NCBI RefSeq assembly: GCF_034090345.1
Contig: NZ_JAXDSS010000068.1
Location: 1-29,466 of the forward strand
Reading direction: 5' to 3'
Source: Peptoniphilus sp034090345
GTDB taxonomy: Bacteria > Bacillota > Clostridia > Tissierellales > Peptoniphilaceae
DNA: 29,466 bases
Each line of letters begins with the position of its first letter. Within the stretch, counting starts at the first letter, position 1. Shown in pieces: positions 1 to 6,996 of this stretch. Both the position numbers and the translations under genes were made by a program. The notes beneath the pieces are model-generated. The model was not told the DNA's origin and did no database searches. It worked only from the letters and a program-made list of their open reading frames with translations.

Positions 1-347
1 GATTGAGATGCATTGGCAAGATTTCCCCCAATTGTTGCAAGGTTTCTAATCTGTTCAGAACCTAGATGATACGCAGATTGATAGATTGAATGGAAATATT
101 TTTTGATAATTTCACTTTCAATTAGTTCTGTCATAGTGACAATAGAGCCGACAGATATCATAGAATCGTTTTCTTCAATTTTGGCAAACTCTCTCATCTT
201 AGTTAAGTCAATTATATTGTAGTCAGTGAGCTTTTTATTTTTTATTTTGATTATTATATCCGTGCCACCGGCGATAAAATATGTATTTTCATCTTTTATT
301 TTAATTAATTCAATTAATTCGTCTTTAGTTTTTGGAGAGTATATCAT
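1..347 (-). CDS. Molybdopterin dehydrogenase FAD-binding subunit, N-terminal part (runs off the left edge)
   Basis: This is the N-terminal ~115 residues of the FAD-binding subunit of a xanthine-dehydrogenase-type molybdenum hydroxylase. The subunit carries electrons from the 2Fe-2S clusters to FAD in the cytoplasm. The translation shows the flavin-binding signature AGGTDI near residue 27 and LGSEQIRNLATIGGNLANAS near the window edge, both diagnostic of the PF00941 fold. The ATG at 347 follows a strong AGGAGG (355-360 on the minus strand). It overlaps the stop of the upstream 2Fe-2S gene by four bases (ATGA), so the two are translationally coupled. The molybdenum-binding large subunit is not in the window and may follow to the left. 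The substrate (xanthine, nicotinate, another purine or another heterocycle) cannot be told from this subunit. Confidence 0.9.
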   Translation of the reverse strand, partial: MIYSPKTKDELIELIKIKDENTYFIAGGTDIIIKIKNKKLTDYNIIDLTKMREFAKIEENDSMISVGSIVTMTELIESEIIKKYFHSIYQSAYHLGSEQIRNLATIGGNLANASQ

Positions 348-808
348 TTAGAAACCTCCTTAACAGCAGCATCAATAGCCTCAATGATTTTTATATATCC
401 TGTACAACGGCACAGATTGCCCTCTATTGCCCTTTTTATATTATCCATAGTTGGGTTTGAGTTATTCATCATAAGAGCCTTGGCGCTCATTATAAATCCC
501 GGAGAGCAGAATCCGCATTGAACTGCGCCGTGTTCTACAAATTTTTCTTGAAGAATATCAAATTCACCGTTTTGTTTTAGCCCTTCAATAGTCAAAACTT
601 CACAGTCGTCAACTTGAGCGGCAAGCATTGTACAAGAAGTTACAGCTCTCTTGTTCACTATCACAGTGCAAGCACCACATTCACCTTCAGAACAACCCTC
701 TTTAGTTCCGGTAAGATGTAGTTCATCTCTTAAAAAATCAATAAGACGAGTTTTCTCACTTACATCTGCAGAAACTTCCGCTCCATTTATATTACATGTA
801 ATATTCAT
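344..808 (-). CDS. 2Fe-2S iron-sulfur subunit of a xanthine dehydrogenase-type hydroxylase
   Basis: This 154-residue protein has the complete small-subunit architecture of molybdenum hydroxylases. An N-terminal ferredoxin-like domain carries one 2Fe-2S cluster on C39, C44, C47 and C59 (motif GCSEGECGACTV). A C-terminal helical domain carries the second on C98, C101, C133 and C135 (QCGFCSPG and CRCTGY). Length is normal for the family. It passes electrons from the molybdopterin active site to the FAD subunit encoded immediately downstream, with a 4-bp overlap. GAGGTGG precedes the ATG at 808. The gene is first in its operon, behind a good promoter (850-878) and a palindrome (822-836), and lies downstream of a GntR-type regulator on the same strand that probably controls it. 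The family is certain. The substrate is unknown, so no symbol is given. Confidence 0.95.
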   Translation of the reverse strand: MNITCNINGAEVSADVSEKTRLIDFLRDELHLTGTKEGCSEGECGACTVIVNKRAVTSCTMLAAQVDDCEVLTIEGLKQNGEFDILQEKFVEHGAVQCGFCSPGFIMSAKALMMNNSNPTMDNIKRAIEGNLCRCTGYIKIIEAIDAAVKEVSK

Positions 809-821
809 ATAACCACCTCAT

Positions 822-836
822 TATGCACTGTGCATA
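822..836. promoter_or_regulatory. Palindromic operator candidate (TATGCAC-t-GTGCATA)
   Basis: A perfect 7+1+7 inverted repeat lies between the predicted transcription start (about 843) and the ribosome binding site of the 2Fe-2S gene. A site just downstream of +1 would block elongation or open-complex formation. The GntR-family gene encoded next door is the obvious candidate to bind it, since GntR regulators recognise short palindromes of about this size. The pairing of regulator and site is inference. Confidence 0.55.
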
Positions 837-849
837 CTTTAATATAAAA

Positions 850-878
850 ATAATACCAAGCTAAAATATTTATGTCAA
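850..878 (-). promoter_or_regulatory. Sigma-A-type promoter of the molybdenum hydroxylase operon
   Basis: On the minus strand the -35 is TTGACA (878-873, consensus), the spacer is exactly 17 nt, and the -10 is TATTAT (855-850). A TG one base before the -10 makes it an extended -10. Predicted transcription start is near 843. Confidence 0.75.
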
Positions 879-933
879 TACGTTTTAACGTGATATATAG
901 AAAATAAATTTTTAATTTGATATTATTTATAAT

Positions 934-1569
934 TTAAAACTCGAAAGATGATTCATCTTTATTAAACAGTTCTTTTAAAGAGCCTCTCACTTTAGAGTAG
1001 TCTTTTTCAACAAGAGCATCATAAATTTCAATGTGTAGTTTATAATGAACATCTTTATAAGTTTTTTTGTTATATGAAGTTGCCAAGATTAGAATTGAAA
1101 ACAAGTTATCAAAAATTCTGAGTAAGAATTTATTATCAGCTGCCAAGACTATATTTCTGTTAAAATCTACAAAAGTTTTTACAAAGTTAAAGTTTATATC
1201 AGATTGCTCATCTTGAAGTTTCTTCTGTTTTTTTAGAGATTGTTTTTCAAATTCAATTAATTTTTCTGTGTGATTTTCTTCGATTACTATATCCAGCGCT
1301 GCAAGAATATTTACTAAAACTGCATTATTAAGTTGGACTATATCTTTTACAGTGAGATTGACAACAGAGTATTTTCCGTCAGAAAATTCTACAAGTCCCT
1401 CAGATTCTAAATAACTTAGAGCCTCTCTTATAGGAGTATTACTTATTTTTAGTTCATCACTTAATTTAGAAATCTTTAAACTTTCACCAAGTCTATATTG
1501 TCTTTTCAGTATTCTATCTTTTATTAAATTATAAGTTTGTTCTTTTAGATTGATCTTTTTAATTTCCAA
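934..1569 (-). CDS. GntR-family transcriptional regulator (FCD-like)
   Basis: A one-component regulator of ~211 residues. The N-terminal winged helix-turn-helix is clear: a NLIKDRILKRQYRLGESL-type first helix and ISNTPIREALSYLESEGLVE, the GntR recognition-helix signature. The C-terminal ~140 residues are helical and resemble a FCD ligand-binding domain, but one expected metal-ligand histidine seems replaced (DFNRN where DxxxH-type is usual), while HYKLHIEI keeps a later histidine. The start chosen is TTG at 1569, because AGGAGG (1581-1576) sits six bases upstream. A TTG at 1584 in the same frame lies on the edge of that ribosome binding site and cannot be the start. The gene lies upstream of, and on the same strand as, the hydroxylase operon, which has its own promoter and palindrome. 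It probably responds to the hydroxylase substrate. Confidence 0.88.
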   Translation of the reverse strand: MEIKKINLKEQTYNLIKDRILKRQYRLGESLKISKLSDELKISNTPIREALSYLESEGLVEFSDGKYSVVNLTVKDIVQLNNAVLVNILAALDIVIEENHTEKLIEFEKQSLKKQKKLQDEQSDINFNFVKTFVDFNRNIVLAADNKFLLRIFDNLFSILILATSYNKKTYKDVHYKLHIEIYDALVEKDYSKVRGSLKELFNKDESSFEF

Positions 1570-1687
1570 ATCGTACCTCCTCAATTAATTATAAACCAAG
1601 TGTTAAATTAAGAGTAGTTTTAAAAATCAAAGTCTTGTAATAATTGTCAAGAAATGGTTAAGTTTAAATTAAATAATTCAATTAAAG

Positions 1688-1715
1688 TTTACTTAAATTG
1701 CAACTTTAGTATAAT
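1688..1715 (+). promoter_or_regulatory. Promoter of the xpaC-telA operon
   Basis: TTTACT (1688-1693), a 16-nt spacer, then a consensus TATAAT (1710-1715). The leader is short, with AAGGAGGG at 1723-1730 before the ATG at 1734. Confidence 0.6.
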
Positions 1716-1733
1716 AGAATTTAAGGAGGGAAT

Positions 1734-2792
1734 ATGAACGACAGATACGATGACGGAGAAAACAAAAATAGAAATAATTTCTTTTTAAATTCTGATGAAC
1801 TAAGTAAAATTGCAAAGACACTAAAGAATAGCTTTGGAAATTCCGTAAGAGAAATTATGGATATGATAAACAATGCGGAGGTCCCTCAAAGAGCGATAGT
1901 TCCGGCAAAGAATAAGAGAATAGTAGAGCAGAATCCAAGAGAGATAAAAAATTCAGCTAGTATGGTTAAACTATTAAATGTAGCTACGTTTTTTTCTATT
2001 GCCACGGGAGTTATAGTAATATTTCAGGCGTTGATTGACTTTTTAGATATAACAACAATATTTGTAGGACTTATGTTCTTAGTTGCAGGATTCTTTACAA
2101 GAAGAGAAATGAGAAAGCAAAAACTTATTTCCAAAGTAATGCAAAGATACAATAAATATCTAAGAGGTTTTGGAAGCGGGGCAATTTGCAATATAAGAGA
2201 ACTTGCACTACTTGCAAATGTAGATGAAGAAACAGTTTTGAACGACATATCGTACTACATTCAAAAAGATTACTTTAAAGAAGCAAGGATTGTCGACGGG
2301 GCAGTTATGCTTGACAACAAGACCTATGAAGAATACAGAAGAATACCTATAAGAAGTGTAAAGCAAGAAGAAAAAATAGAAGAACCTAAGGCAATAGAGC
2401 GAAACTATCTTGGAGAGATGTTGAATTACCATGAATCTCTTGAAGAGCCGATGAAGTCTGAAGTTAAAGAACTATTGCTCTTAGTTGAAAAGATATATTC
2501 AAACGCAAAGGCCAAGCCTCAAGATTTGGAGCAATTTGAAAGGTTCAGGGAGTACTATCTACCATCAGTATTAAAATTGTTAGGAGAGTATGAACTAATT
2601 CAAAAATCAGGGTTGGATTCGCCAAAGATTTTAGAATTAAAAGAAGATATTAAAAGCTCCATAAAGATAATAAATGAAGCATTTAGAAATCTGCTTGAAG
2701 ATATGTACGAAGGGGCTGTAATAGATATAAAGACAGACATTTCAGTTTTAAAGAGCATGTTGCACCAAGAGGGATTACTAGATAGATTATAG
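1734..2792 (+). CDS. xpaC: XpaC family membrane protein (5-bromo-4-chloroindolyl phosphate hydrolysis family)
   Basis: A 352-residue protein. The polar N-terminal region (1-76) is followed by two hydrophobic segments (about 80-100 and 106-123) forming a membrane hairpin. Next comes a basic winged-helix-like module (RYNKYLRGFGSG...RELALLANVDEETVLNDISYYIQKDYF). The C-terminal helical domain has the XpaC-typical core REYYLPSVLKLLGEYELI and DISVLKSMLHQEG. It matches the PF10112/XpaC pattern, and the pairing with telA directly downstream is the usual xpaC-yaaN order in Bacillota. The historical name comes from a chromogenic-phosphate phenotype; no phosphatase motif is visible and the biochemical role is not established. 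Likely roles are envelope stress or toxic-ion tolerance together with TelA. The ATG at 1734 follows AAGGAGGG. Confidence 0.85.
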   Translation: MNDRYDDGENKNRNNFFLNSDELSKIAKTLKNSFGNSVREIMDMINNAEVPQRAIVPAKNKRIVEQNPREIKNSASMVKLLNVATFFSIATGVIVIFQALIDFLDITTIFVGLMFLVAGFFTRREMRKQKLISKVMQRYNKYLRGFGSGAICNIRELALLANVDEETVLNDISYYIQKDYFKEARIVDGAVMLDNKTYEEYRRIPIRSVKQEEKIEEPKAIERNYLGEMLNYHESLEEPMKSEVKELLLLVEKIYSNAKAKPQDLEQFERFREYYLPSVLKLLGEYELIQKSGLDSPKILELKEDIKSSIKIINEAFRNLLEDMYEGAVIDIKTDISVLKSMLHQEGLLDRL

Positions 2793-2800
2793 GAGGATAT

Positions 2801-3916
2801 ATGGATTTTGAATTGACGCTCGAACCGAATGAGCCGAAGAGAGAACAAGAAACACAAGTTATAGTTGAAAAGACAGAAGAAGTAGATATAAAGCTGACAG
2901 AAGAAGAGAGAAAAAAAGTAGAAGAATTTGCCAAAAAGATAGACATCACAAATTCAAACCAAGTCCTAAGCTATGGAAGCGGAGCGCAAAATAAAATAGC
3001 CGGTTTTTCAGAAAAAACTTTGGAGTCAGTGTACACAAAGGATTTAGAAGAAGTTGGAACACTTTTATCAAATGTAGTAAATCAGTTAAAGAGTTTTGAA
3101 ATAGACGAAGAAGATAAGGGATTCTTCAAAATTTTCAAAAAAGGAGCCAACAAAGTCACAGCATTTAAGACCAAGTTCACAGATGTAGAACACAATGTAA
3201 ACGATGTAAAAAAAGCACTTGAAGGACATCAAATAACTTTGATGAGAGACATTGCAAACCTAGATGAGATGTATAAATTAAATGCAGATTACTACAAAGA
3301 ACTTTCCATGTATATAATTGCAGGAAAGAAAAAATTAGAAGAAGCTAAAAATGTAGAATTAAAAGCATTAGAGAGCAAGGCAAACACATCAAATTCTCCG
3401 GTAGATGCCCAACTAGTAAGAGACCATATAAACATGATAAACAGGTTTGAAAAGAAACTTCACGACCTTGAACTCACAAAGATGGTAAGCCTTCAAATGG
3501 CACCGCAAATTAGAATGATACAATCTTCAAACACAGTCATGCTTGAGAAATTGCAATCCACAATAGTGAATACAATACCACTTTGGAAGAATCAGATGGT
3601 TCTTGCGCTTTCAGCAGGACACTCATTGGATGCGGCGAGAGCTCAAAAAGAAGTTACAGACTACACCAATCAGTTGCTTAGAAAAAATGCCGAAAATATT
3701 AAAATGGCGACAGTTGAGACACAAAGAGCAACAGAGAGAGGAATTGTGGACATAGATACAATTAAGTACACAAATGAAAAGCTAATAGAAGCCTTAAATG
3801 ATGTCAAAGCAATACAAGCAGAGGGAAGACAGCGAAGAGCAGAGGCAGAAAAAGCTCTTGCAGAAATTGAGGGAAACCTTAAAAAGACACTTATGGAAGG
3901 CAGTAAGATAAATTAA
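2801..3916 (+). CDS. telA: TelA family toxic anion resistance protein
   Basis: A 371-residue, almost wholly helical, charged protein without signal peptide or membrane segment. Hallmarks of the TelA family (PF05816) include YGSGAQNKIAGFSEKTLESV near residues 60-80, IFKKGANKVTAFKTKF, and the C-terminal part with ALSAGHSLDAARAQKEVTDYTNQLL and ETQRATERGIVDIDTIKYTNEKLI. The family is linked to tellurite and other toxic-anion resistance and to cell-wall-antibiotic tolerance; the molecular activity is unknown. It is cotranscribed with xpaC: TAGGAGGA overlaps the xpaC stop and leads to the ATG at 2801. A terminator follows at 3935-3970. Confidence 0.95.
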   Translation: MDFELTLEPNEPKREQETQVIVEKTEEVDIKLTEEERKKVEEFAKKIDITNSNQVLSYGSGAQNKIAGFSEKTLESVYTKDLEEVGTLLSNVVNQLKSFEIDEEDKGFFKIFKKGANKVTAFKTKFTDVEHNVNDVKKALEGHQITLMRDIANLDEMYKLNADYYKELSMYIIAGKKKLEEAKNVELKALESKANTSNSPVDAQLVRDHINMINRFEKKLHDLELTKMVSLQMAPQIRMIQSSNTVMLEKLQSTIVNTIPLWKNQMVLALSAGHSLDAARAQKEVTDYTNQLLRKNAENIKMATVETQRATERGIVDIDTIKYTNEKLIEALNDVKAIQAEGRQRRAEAEKALAEIEGNLKKTLMEGSKIN

Positions 3917-3934
3917 TTAAAAATACAAATTTAG

Positions 3935-3970
3935 AAAATATCTATTGGGATTGCTCCGATAGATATTTTT
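3935..3970 (+). terminator. Rho-independent terminator of xpaC-telA
   Basis: The stem AAATATCTAT... pairs with ...ATAGATATTT and is extended by a G-C clamp (GG/CC) around a short loop. It ends in TTTTT at 3966-3970. It lies 18 bp after the telA stop. Confidence 0.75.
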
Positions 3971-4040
3971 AATGGTGAGAAAGATTAAAAATACGTCTTA
4001 ATTTTTTAATACAAATTTGATTTAAAGAGCTGAAAATAAT

Positions 4041-4072
4041 CAAAAATACCACCGTATTTTAAACGATGGTAT
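4041..4072 (-). terminator. Terminator of the minus-strand secreted-protein gene
   Basis: Inverted repeat ATACCACCGT (4046-4055) / ACGATGGTAT (4063-4072) with one mismatch. On the minus strand it is followed by TTTTTG. It lies 85 bp past the stop of the gene ending at 4157. The rest of 3971-4156 is AT-rich with no other feature seen. Confidence 0.6.
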
Positions 4073-4156
4073 AATCAAAATGTAAACAAAAAAACAAATT
4101 AAAATTAAATTTAAACAATAATTATATTAAAATTTTAATGAGTAAAATAAAAATTT

Positions 4157-4732
4157 TTAATTTGCGAATATACTACCTGATCCGTAGATGTACAATCCGT
4201 CAGGTAATCTACCAGGATTTCTAACTGTAAGATAATAATCACTACCTGCACGAAGACCATCTAAATATCCTATTTTTTTTGTAGCTATATTCATAGTTAT
4301 TGTTTGTTGACCACCAAATAACCCTCGAGGAGAAAAATCTAAGGCATAAGGATAGTCGTTAAAACCGTTCATGACTGTAGAATTGGAATCACCAATATAG
4401 GCATCATGTATTACTGCTTGTATACTAGATGTTGGAACATATATATAGCCAACATCTAAAGAATATCGGATTTTAAAAGAAAAATTACGCAGTGATGAAT
4501 TTGAGTAAGTTGCACTAGTTAGTGAGCTAGGCTCATTTGTTTTATCAAGCCAAACAAAGTATTCTCCAGTATTCTCATTAAAGTAAGCTACTTCACCTAA
4601 ATGTTCTAATTCATCTAATGTAACGGGAACATCTTTCGCACCAATAGTTTCATTTTCTTTTGCAAAGCTATAGTTAGAAGTCACTATAACTAAACTAAGC
4701 ACTAATAAACCTAAATAAAATACTTTTTTCAT
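4157..4732 (-). CDS. Secreted protein of unknown function
   Basis: A 191-residue protein with a textbook signal peptide (MKK, hydrophobic core about 4-20, cleavage probably after YSFA near residue 24). The mature part is acidic at the start (KDVPVTLDELEHLGEVAYFNENTGEYFVWLD). It then becomes rich in Ser, Thr, Tyr and Gly with alternating hydrophobics, suggesting a small beta-sandwich exposed outside the cell. There are no cysteines, no LPxTG and no recognisable enzyme motif. AGGAGG precedes the ATG at 4732. It is transcribed divergently from the membrane-anchored gene at 4864; their promoters overlap (4754-4792), so the pair may be co-regulated. It sits in an accessory island next to a secreted-protein/membrane-protein cassette. 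I do not recognise the family. Confidence 0.8.
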   Translation of the reverse strand: MKKVFYLGLLVLSLVIVTSNYSFAKENETIGAKDVPVTLDELEHLGEVAYFNENTGEYFVWLDKTNEPSSLTSATYSNSSLRNFSFKIRYSLDVGYIYVPTSSIQAVIHDAYIGDSNSTVMNGFNDYPYALDFSPRGLFGGQQTITMNIATKKIGYLDGLRAGSDYYLTVRNPGRLPDGLYIYGSGSIFAN

Positions 4733-4753
4733 AGATACCTCCTAAGTTAATTT

Positions 4754-4781
4754 ATTTTATGTGTTTACATTTGATTTTCAA
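4754..4781 (-). promoter_or_regulatory. Minus-strand promoter of the divergent pair
   Basis: TTGAAA (4781-4776), a 16-nt spacer, then TAAAAT (4759-4754), upstream of the secreted-protein gene. It physically overlaps the plus-strand promoter at 4764-4792. Confidence 0.5.
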
Positions 4782-4792
4782 GGTTATATAAT
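4764..4792 (+). promoter_or_regulatory. Plus-strand promoter of the divergent pair
   Basis: TTTACA (4764-4769), a 17-nt spacer, then a consensus TATAAT (4787-4792). The leader runs to AAGGAGG (4851-4857) before the ATG at 4864. Confidence 0.65.
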
Positions 4793-4863
4793 GCTTTTGT
4801 AACTAACTAAATAATAACATGATTTTAAAAATTTGTATACACTTTTGTTTAAGGAGGAAAATT

Positions 4864-5493
4864 ATGAAAGATAAAAAGATAAAGGCTTTGCTTGGAATTT
4901 TATTGGTTTCTACACTAGGACTTGTATTAGTCGGATTTACATTAATGGGCGATAAATATAGAACCAATACTATTGATATTGAGAGGAACTTAAAAGCTAT
5001 AGGGGTAAATGAAATCAGCAGAAATGAAGGAGAAATTTATTTTTCAGAAAATCAATTATTAAATGTATTTAATTCTTTAGAAGAGGTAGAAGAGAAATTA
5101 GACTATAAATTTTTACATTCTTATATAACAGAAGGTGCTAAAGTTGCATATTCAAATAGACACATGACACGAATTGATGTTTTTCATCCTTCAAAAGAAC
5201 TTACAGATGATAATATTCTAGAGCAGATAGGTAGAAGACCAGTGACATACTATACTATGCAATTTTTAAGAGAAGGAAGTGCAAATTTTGAGCACACTTA
5301 TGGTGGATACTATACTGATGAGGGAACTGTAAGCATAAAGGGAGTTTCAGCACATATTTTAGGACCGACAGCAGAAGTTAAAGGCGGATATACATTAGAT
5401 TTTCAATATAATGATGTTATTTATATAGTAGACCGTATACCATCTAAAGAAGAAGCAATTAAAATTTTTGAATCGTTTTTGTCAGAAATTTAA
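4864..5493 (+). CDS. Membrane-anchored extracellular protein, DUF4367-like C-terminus
   Basis: A 209-residue protein. The basic start MKDKKIK is followed by one hydrophobic segment (about 8-26) with no lipobox cysteine, so it is either an uncleaved anchor or a signal peptide. The extracellular part has a C-terminal stretch GGYTLDFQYNDVIYIVDRIPSKEEAIKIFESFL. That resembles the end of DUF4367-type domains, where a beta-strand pair is followed by a 'lskeEaikIaesl'-like helix; this resemblance is my reading and is weak. The start is the ATG at 4864, set by AAGGAGG seven bases upstream; an upstream in-frame ATG at 4819 has no ribosome binding site. It is divergent from the secreted-protein gene with overlapping promoters. 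Function unknown. Confidence 0.75.
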   Translation: MKDKKIKALLGILLVSTLGLVLVGFTLMGDKYRTNTIDIERNLKAIGVNEISRNEGEIYFSENQLLNVFNSLEEVEEKLDYKFLHSYITEGAKVAYSNRHMTRIDVFHPSKELTDDNILEQIGRRPVTYYTMQFLREGSANFEHTYGGYYTDEGTVSIKGVSAHILGPTAEVKGGYTLDFQYNDVIYIVDRIPSKEEAIKIFESFLSEI

Positions 5494-5518
5494 GTATTTA
5501 AATAGATTACTATAGATT

Positions 5519-5650
5519 GAAAAGAAATTTACAGAAAAAGACAATGGAATAGTCTCGGAAAGTGGTTTTAGTTTAGATAAAACGGGTGAATATGATTTAA
5601 TTAGACTCGACCATGAGAATAGTTGCGTTGAGTATTCGAATTTCAAATAG
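5519..5650 (+). pseudogene. Possible coding remnant in a gene-poor stretch
   Basis: A 43-codon open stretch without a start codon or ribosome binding site reads as a plausible hydrophilic protein tail (SESGFSLDKTGEYDLIRLDH... ending EYSNFK). An in-frame stop lies immediately before it. It may be the 3' relic of a lost gene. The rest of 5494-5808 is AT-rich. It holds only a GTG-initiated 28-codon hydrophobic reading frame (5726-5812) with a badly spaced ribosome binding site, which I do not call. Confidence 0.2.
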
Positions 5651-5808
5651 AGTTTATAATAATTTTTAAAAGCTTAAAAATAAATATCAGTATTAAAGTC
5701 TATTGTATTAGAAATGTAGGGGAAGGTGAAAATTGATTTTATAAATATTAGTACTATATTATTTTTAACTATATTTTATTTAAACAAAATGATAAGCTCT
5801 CTATTTTC

Positions 5809-6105
5809 TTAAAAATTCTTTTTTATATAATCAAATACGATTAAAAGTAAAGAGATAATATAAGATAAGATTAAATAAAGAACTAATTTATTTGAGAGGT
5901 AAATATTGATTAAAATAATTGGAATTATTAAAAGTAATATATAAGGCTTATATTTTTCCTCTTTAGTATATTTACTGTTTATAAATATACTAAATAAAGA
6001 GTATAGAACAACAATTCCAATTATAGCCTTTAATCTATTTTGCCATATTAAAAGATATATTAAAGATATTATAAATAAATTTACAACAAAAGTAACTCTT
6101 CTCAT
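5809..6105 (-). CDS. Small membrane protein, possible immunity partner of the upstream secreted protein
   Basis: A 98-residue protein, almost entirely hydrophobic, with about four predicted membrane segments separated by short basic loops (NSKYTKEEKYKPY, YIKKNF at the end). The start chosen is the ATG at 6105, two bases after the stop of the upstream gene (TAA-T-ATG). It has no ribosome binding site of its own, so translation is probably coupled. In-frame ATGs at 6120 and 6168 would overlap the upstream gene heavily. Secreted-effector genes followed by a tiny polytopic membrane protein are typical of bacteriocin/immunity pairs. The second cassette at 14544-15520 has the same layout. No sequence family is recognised. 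Confidence 0.7.
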   Translation of the reverse strand: MRRVTFVVNLFIISLIYLLIWQNRLKAIIGIVVLYSLFSIFINSKYTKEEKYKPYILLLIIPIILINIYLSNKLVLYLILSYIISLLLIVFDYIKKNF

Positions 6106-6106
6106 A

Positions 6107-6739
6107 TTAATTAATAGCATCTCCATACCAATATGAAGTTTCAGTACGTATATAGTCTCTATAAGCACTATCTCTATAAAAATCTATTATATCGCGACCT
6201 TGATATCTATTAGTAGAATAATCATGTCTATAACTTCTTTTTCGAACATACCATAAATCACCCAAACCTTCGTTAACAACTGCGGCGGCTATTCCGGCAG
6301 CTAAAGAATATGTTATACCACCACCAAGGACAACAACGATGATAGTAACCGCAGAAGACAGAGTAATACCTCTAGGAAAAGATGTATGTCCTCTTGTAAT
6401 AGTTGGAGAATTCCATTCACTCCAAGAATAAGGTTTTATTAATAAGTCTTCAAAAGTATCATCATTAGGAATGATATTATGTGAAGAACTATCAAATTGC
6501 ATTTCTTCAATGATATTTCCGTCCGTATCTTTTAAAATATATTTTGACGTACTTCCGTTAAGATATGTTTCAGCAACATAAGTATCTCCATTTTTCTCTT
6601 TTAAAATTATTTTTTCATAATTATCATTTTGTTCAACTATGTAAAAATCTGCACGGTCGGAACTAAACGAAAATGTGCTAACATCAACATTATTTAATAA
6701 AATAATAACAACTAATAACACTGAAATGATTTTTTTAAT
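6107..6739 (-). CDS. Secreted bacteriocin-like protein (cassette 1) with apparent ATT start
   Basis: The protein reads as a signal peptide (KKIISVLLVVIILLNN...), then an acidic, beta-like region of ~90 residues (ILKEKNGDTYVAETYLNG, YILKDTDGNIIEE). A Trp-containing stretch (PYSWSEWNSP) follows, then a Gly/Ala hydrophobic segment (SSAVTIIVVVLGGGITYSLAAGIAAAVV). It ends with a Tyr/Arg/Asp-rich tail. The plan matches the product of 14544-15149 and is reminiscent of geobacillin-26-like secreted antimicrobial proteins; homology is not proven. The frame stays open past the first conventional start (GTG 6721), which lacks a ribosome binding site and would delete the basic n-region. GGAGA (6750-6746) is ideally spaced from ATT at 6739, where ATG would be expected, so I place the start there. 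Either ATT initiates or the start codon has been lost. Confidence 0.65.
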   Translation of the reverse strand: MKKIISVLLVVIILLNNVDVSTFSFSSDRADFYIVEQNDNYEKIILKEKNGDTYVAETYLNGSTSKYILKDTDGNIIEEMQFDSSSHNIIPNDDTFEDLLIKPYSWSEWNSPTITRGHTSFPRGITLSSAVTIIVVVLGGGITYSLAAGIAAAVVNEGLGDLWYVRKRSYRHDYSTNRYQGRDIIDFYRDSAYRDYIRTETSYWYGDAIN

Positions 6740-6796
6740 ACGTTTTCTCCATTTTCACAATAAACAAATAATAAAATAATATGTTGCTACAAGCAA

Positions 6797-6825
6797 ATGA
6801 TATCACAAACTTAAAAAGAAAACAA
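6797..6825 (-). promoter_or_regulatory. Promoter of secreted-protein cassette 1
   Basis: On the minus strand: TTGTTT (6825-6820), a 17-nt spacer, then TATCAT (6802-6797) preceded by TGA, an extended -10. The leader is ~50 nt to the GGAGA at 6750. Confidence 0.55.
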
Positions 6826-6854
6826 ACACTATAAAGATTCTCAAATATCCCCTA

Positions 6855-6976
6855 TTGACATAATATACAAAATTAGATGTATTATTGTAGAAAGTTTTAA
6901 AATATTTAAATTAAAAATATTATTGAAAAAGCATGGTTATCAATTTATTGTAAACTATTTACTTCTGTTATATGAT
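6855..6976 (+). promoter_or_regulatory. Promoter region of mnmE-mnmG-rsmG
   Basis: Two candidates are visible. The proximal one is TTGTAA (6948-6953), a 17-nt spacer and TATGAT (6971-6976), giving a very short leader before AGGGGG (6985-6990). The distal one has a consensus TTGACA (6855-6860) but TATTAT only after a long 19-nt spacer (6880-6885). Confidence 0.5.
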
Positions 6977-6996
6977 ATAAAGTCAGGGGGTGTATG

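Noticed and set aside
1622..1650. Possible promoter for the GntR gene (minus strand TTGACA at 1650-1645)
   Set aside because: The -35 is a consensus match, but only poor T-rich -10 hexamers occur at 16-18 nt. A TATAAT at 1593-1588 would start transcription inside the ribosome binding site. Left uncalled.
5726..5812. GTG-initiated 28-residue hydrophobic reading frame, reminiscent of a type I toxin peptide
   Set aside because: The purine-rich stretch directly abuts the GTG with almost no spacer, no promoter or antisense RNA signature is visible, and the frame overlaps the 3' end of the minus-strand membrane gene. Too weak to call.
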